Source: Patescibacteria group bacterium
Lineage (GTDB): Bacteria; Patescibacteriota; Patescibacteriia; SCPX01
Length of the DNA stretch: 40,423 bases
NCBI GenBank assembly: GCA_004298615.1
Contig: SCPX01000066.1
Location: 1-40,423, forward strand
Direction of reading: 5' to 3'
A program made the translations under genes and the position numbers. Position 1 is the first letter of the stretch, and each line of letters opens with the position of its first letter. This document shows positions 38,054 through 40,423 of the stretch, piece by piece. The notes under the pieces were generated by a model, which saw only the letters and a program-made list of their open reading frames with translations, was not told the origin of the DNA and did not search any database.

Positions 38054-39424
38054 ATGTCAAAGTATCTCATTTTGACCATTGGATGTCAAATGAATAAGTC
38101 AGATTCAGAAAGACTAGCCGCGGTTTTGGAGAACATCGGATTCATACAAACCGAAAATGAAGCCGAAGCAAAACTGATTTTTGTAAATGCTTGTTCGGTG
38201 CGCCAGTCGGCCATTGATCGGATTTTCGGTAAAAAGAAAAAATGGAACAAGCGCCGCGAAACCGGCGATCTGAAAACATTTCTCTTAGGTTGCGTCTTAC
38301 CAAAAGACAAACCTAAAATGGAAAAAATTTTTGACGCGATTTTTGACATCAAAGACATTGTAAATTTACCAGAAATTCTTAGAAAAAGCGGCGTAAAATC
38401 CAAGTACGGTAAAAAAGACGGACAAAATAGGTTCGCGCCGGATTCCGACTACTTTCACATAGCGCCCAGTAATTCTTCAAAAGTCAGCGCTTTTGTGCCT
38501 ATTATGCGCGGTTGCGACCATTTTTGCGCTTATTGCGCCGTGCCGTATGCCAAGGGTCCGGAAATTTCCCGTCCGGCTCGCGATATTGCCAATGAGGCGA
38601 AAAAATATATTGAGCAAGGATTTAAAGAGATTACGCTCTTGGGGCAAAATGTAAATTCTTACGGACTGATCCGACCGCGCTGGAAAATGGTTGATGAAAA
38701 AACAAAGAAAACTTATCCGCCGGAATCTTGGGTATTGGATCCAAAATCTTCAAAACCGCCATTTGTCCAGCTGATTGAAGAAATTGATAAAATCCCGGGC
38801 AAATTTTGGATTCGTTTTATCACCAGCCACCCGATGGATATGTCGCTTGATTTAATCAAAGCAATTGCGGATGGGAAAAATATTACTCCGTACATTCATC
38901 TGCCGGCGCAATCCGGTAACAATGAAGTGCTTAAAAAAATGAATCGCCAATATACGATTGAGTGGTACAAAGAAATTATAAAAAACATAAAAAAATATGT
39001 TTCGGATGCGATGATTTCCACGGATATCATAGTCGGATTCCCAAATGAAACAAAGAAACAATTTCAGGACACGATGGATCTTTTTGATTATGCGCAATTC
39101 GATATCGCCTACATCGCCAAATACTCTCCGCGTCCGGGCACAGCCGCGACTCACTTTAAAGACAATATTACGCTTGAAGAAAAAAGATGGCGTGAAAAAG
39201 TTTTAACAAAAAAATTGTCCGAGATCGCTTTGGCGCGCAATCAAAAACTGGCCGGCAAGGAAGCTGAAGTGCTGGTAGAATCCATTCACGGACAAATCGG
39301 TTTCGGCCATACGCGCGAATTCCGCGGAGTTAAATTTCCATACAGCGGCCCAATAGGCGAATTTGTCAAAGTGAAGATCACTAAGGCTAATCCCTGGGGA
39401 CTAATGGGAGAAATAATCACATAA
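38054..39424 (+). CDS. miaB: tRNA-2-methylthio-N6-dimethylallyladenosine synthase
   Basis: A 456-aa radical-SAM methylthiotransferase that adds the methylthio group to i6A37 of tRNAs reading UNN codons. The N-terminal UPF0004 domain supplies cluster ligands C11, C47 and C80; the radical-SAM motif C154-x3-C158-x2-C161 (RGCDHFCAYCAVPY) follows, and the TRAM domain ends the protein (about 390-456). A roughly 20-residue insert (RPRWKMVDEKTKKTYPPESW) sits after NVNSYG. The next gene, miaA, makes its substrate and begins 1 bp after the stop, so the pathway is encoded as one unit. Confidence 0.95.
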   Translation: MSKYLILTIGCQMNKSDSERLAAVLENIGFIQTENEAEAKLIFVNACSVRQSAIDRIFGKKKKWNKRRETGDLKTFLLGCVLPKDKPKMEKIFDAIFDIKDIVNLPEILRKSGVKSKYGKKDGQNRFAPDSDYFHIAPSNSSKVSAFVPIMRGCDHFCAYCAVPYAKGPEISRPARDIANEAKKYIEQGFKEITLLGQNVNSYGLIRPRWKMVDEKTKKTYPPESWVLDPKSSKPPFVQLIEEIDKIPGKFWIRFITSHPMDMSLDLIKAIADGKNITPYIHLPAQSGNNEVLKKMNRQYTIEWYKEIIKNIKKYVSDAMISTDIIVGFPNETKKQFQDTMDLFDYAQFDIAYIAKYSPRPGTAATHFKDNITLEEKRWREKVLTKKLSEIALARNQKLAGKEAEVLVESIHGQIGFGHTREFRGVKFPYSGPIGEFVKVKITKANPWGLMGEIIT

Positions 39425-39425
39425 T

Positions 39426-40331
39426 ATGTTAAAAGTTAATAGTCAAAAGTCAAAAGTTATCGTTATTTTGGGTCCGACAGCCTCCGGCAAATCATCGTTG
39501 GCTGTGAAATTAGCGGAAAAAATTCATGGAGAAATCGTGAACGCTGACTCAAGGCAGGTATACAAAAAAATGGATATTGGGACTGGAAAAACCGATTCTC
39601 TCGGCAGTAAAATCCCCCATCATCTTCTTGACATTGTTTTTCCGGATAAACCGTTTTCGCTGGCGCAATACCAGAGATTGGCTTTTCGCGCTATTGATGA
39701 TATTTTACGGCGCAATAAAATACCAATCCTCGTTGGTGGAACCGGATTGTATATTCGCGCGGTAGTTGACAATCTGGATATTCCAAAAGTTAAACCAAAT
39801 ATTACCTTACGCCAAAAGTTAGAAAAGCAAACCGCTGCCAAACTTTTTTCTCAATTAAAAAAATTGGACCCAAAAACCGCAGAAATTATAGATTACCACA
39901 ACAAACGGCGCTTGTTGCGCGCTCTGGAGGTGGTGCTAATCAAACACACTTCATTTGCCGAGCTTCAAAAAACAAAAAAACCGCGCTATGATATTTTGCA
40001 AATCGGCTTGAAAACCGATCGCGCGATTCTGCGCCAAAGAATTGAGAAACGATTTATACAAATGATTAAAAACGGACTACTTGAAGAAACAAAAAAACTT
40101 TTAAAAAAATATCCGGCTAATTTACCATCAATGAGCGGGATCGGCTATTTGGAAATAGGTCAATATTTGGCCGGTGAAATCTCGCTTCAAGAAGCTGTCA
40201 ATCGCGCGGTCTCGCGGACTTACCAATATGCAAAACGGCAAACGACTTGGTTTAAAAAAGACGAAAGAATCAAGTGGATTTCAAAGACCTCGCAAGCCGG
40301 CAAATATATTTTGAATTTTTTGAAAAAATAA
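39426..40331 (+). CDS. miaA: tRNA dimethylallyltransferase
   Basis: A 301-aa enzyme that prenylates A37 of tRNAs. P-loop GPTASGKS (16-23), NADSRQVYKKMDIGTGK, HHLLDIVFPDKPFSLAQYQ, GGTGLYIRAV and the C-terminal RQTTWFKKDERIKW are diagnostic. Residues 2-11 (LKVNSQKSKV) are encoded by a low-complexity AT repeat whose core recurs upstream of rpsM, so the N-terminus seems to have been extended by repeat DNA. It converges with pcm 9 bp after its stop, with no clear terminator in between. Confidence 0.95.
   Translation: MLKVNSQKSKVIVILGPTASGKSSLAVKLAEKIHGEIVNADSRQVYKKMDIGTGKTDSLGSKIPHHLLDIVFPDKPFSLAQYQRLAFRAIDDILRRNKIPILVGGTGLYIRAVVDNLDIPKVKPNITLRQKLEKQTAAKLFSQLKKLDPKTAEIIDYHNKRRLLRALEVVLIKHTSFAELQKTKKPRYDILQIGLKTDRAILRQRIEKRFIQMIKNGLLEETKKLLKKYPANLPSMSGIGYLEIGQYLAGEISLQEAVNRAVSRTYQYAKRQTTWFKKDERIKWISKTSQAGKYILNFLKK
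39429..39460. repeat. AT-rich short-period repeat within the start of miaA
   Basis: Units AAAAGTTAATAGTC, AAAAGTC, AAAAGTTA repeat every 7 bases or so. A 14-nt core (39434-39447) matches 26687-26700 on the other strand exactly. Confidence 0.55.
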
Positions 40332-40340
40332 TCTAAATAT

Positions 40341-40423
40341 CTAATACCCAAACTCCCCTACTAACGGCACGAATTGAACGGAAACAAGTTCTTTTTCGAT
40401 AAAACCATCTCCCTGTTTTGTGA
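40341..40423 (-). CDS. pcm: Protein-L-isoaspartate O-methyltransferase, C-terminal end (partial)
   Basis: A minus-strand frame open from the window edge encodes 26 residues ending GDGFIEKELVSVQFVPLVGE-FGY before TAG 40343-40341. The VxFVPLVGxxG(Y/W) ending is the usual C-terminus of bacterial Pcm, which repairs isoaspartyl damage using SAM. Only the last part is in the window, so the name rests on this tail alone. Confidence 0.65.
   Translation of the reverse strand, partial: TKQGDGFIEKELVSVQFVPLVGEFGY

Noticed and set aside
1-40423. CRISPR array, rRNA genes, insertion sequences with transposase
   Set aside because: No regularly spaced direct repeats, rRNA-like stretches or transposase domains were found in any frame.

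Overview
The window looks like a chromosomal segment of a Candidate Phyla Radiation (Patescibacteria) bacterium, most like a Parcubacteria-type genome. The evidence is the stripped-down gene forms: alanyl-tRNA synthetase without its C-terminal domain, RpoA without the alpha-CTD, a short L13 and a tau-less DnaX. It also carries families common in these genomes (DUF5667, DUF3048, an eight-cysteine-cluster protein, COG4586-type ABC exporters), and most housekeeping genes lack a Shine-Dalgarno. The standard code fits: several intact genes end in TGA and none needs UGA reassigned. Lineage is inferred from gene content only.

Layout. 1-1490 (+ strand): the tail of an unknown gene and its terminator, a glycerophosphodiester phosphodiesterase with a promoter and a large palindrome upstream, then a self-contained unit of two overlapping tiny zinc-ribbon genes. 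1490-8271 (- strand): a tyrosine recombinase with a strong promoter overlapped by a dif-like palindrome, an M23 murein hydrolase, gltX, a WecG/TagA glycosyltransferase, a BCAM0308/NMD3-like zinc protein, an eight-cysteine membrane-anchored protein, a PduO-type cobalamin adenosyltransferase and an SRPBCC protein. 8300-12363 (- strand): an AT-rich accessory island with a truncated BRO-N protein, an unknown 170-aa protein, a DUF262/DUF1524 (GmrSD-like) nuclease, a remnant of an XRE repressor, a 99-aa protein and a DUF91-like PD-(D/E)XK nuclease. It ends next to a wrecked tRNA-Gln copy with a GC-rich palindrome in its D loop, followed by an intact tRNA-Gln(CTG).

12594-22808 (- strand): dnaX with a repeat-dense leader, a conserved unknown protein, a C39-peptidase/Ig-like surface protein, DUF3048, a MacB-like permease and ATPase, and a three-gene ABC-2 exporter. 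That exporter is split by an independently controlled small gene (possible macro-domain relative) with its own promoter, operator-like palindrome, Shine-Dalgarno and terminator. 22850-27225 (- strand): the alpha operon infA-rpmJ-rpsM-rpsK-rpsD-rpoA-rplQ-rplM-rpsI, from a consensus promoter to a strong terminator.

27321-38012 (- strand): alaS, PEBP, a PNPOx-like flavoprotein, a small membrane protein, an LTA-synthase-like sulfatase, an HD hydrolase, coaD, a broken alpha/beta hydrolase next to an intact one, csaA, DUF218, another alpha/beta hydrolase and DUF5667. 38054-40331 (+ strand): miaB-miaA for tRNA A37 modification, converging on the 3' end of a pcm gene cut by the window edge.

The common thread is translation: ribosomal proteins, IF-1, GluRS, AlaRS, tRNA-Gln, CsaA and MiaA/MiaB. 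Beside it sit cell-envelope genes and one accessory nuclease island. The most noteworthy loci are the tRNA-Gln pseudogene and neighbouring island, the independently regulated small gene inside the ABC cluster, the dnaX leader repeats, and several promoters placed so that transcripts would be leaderless.
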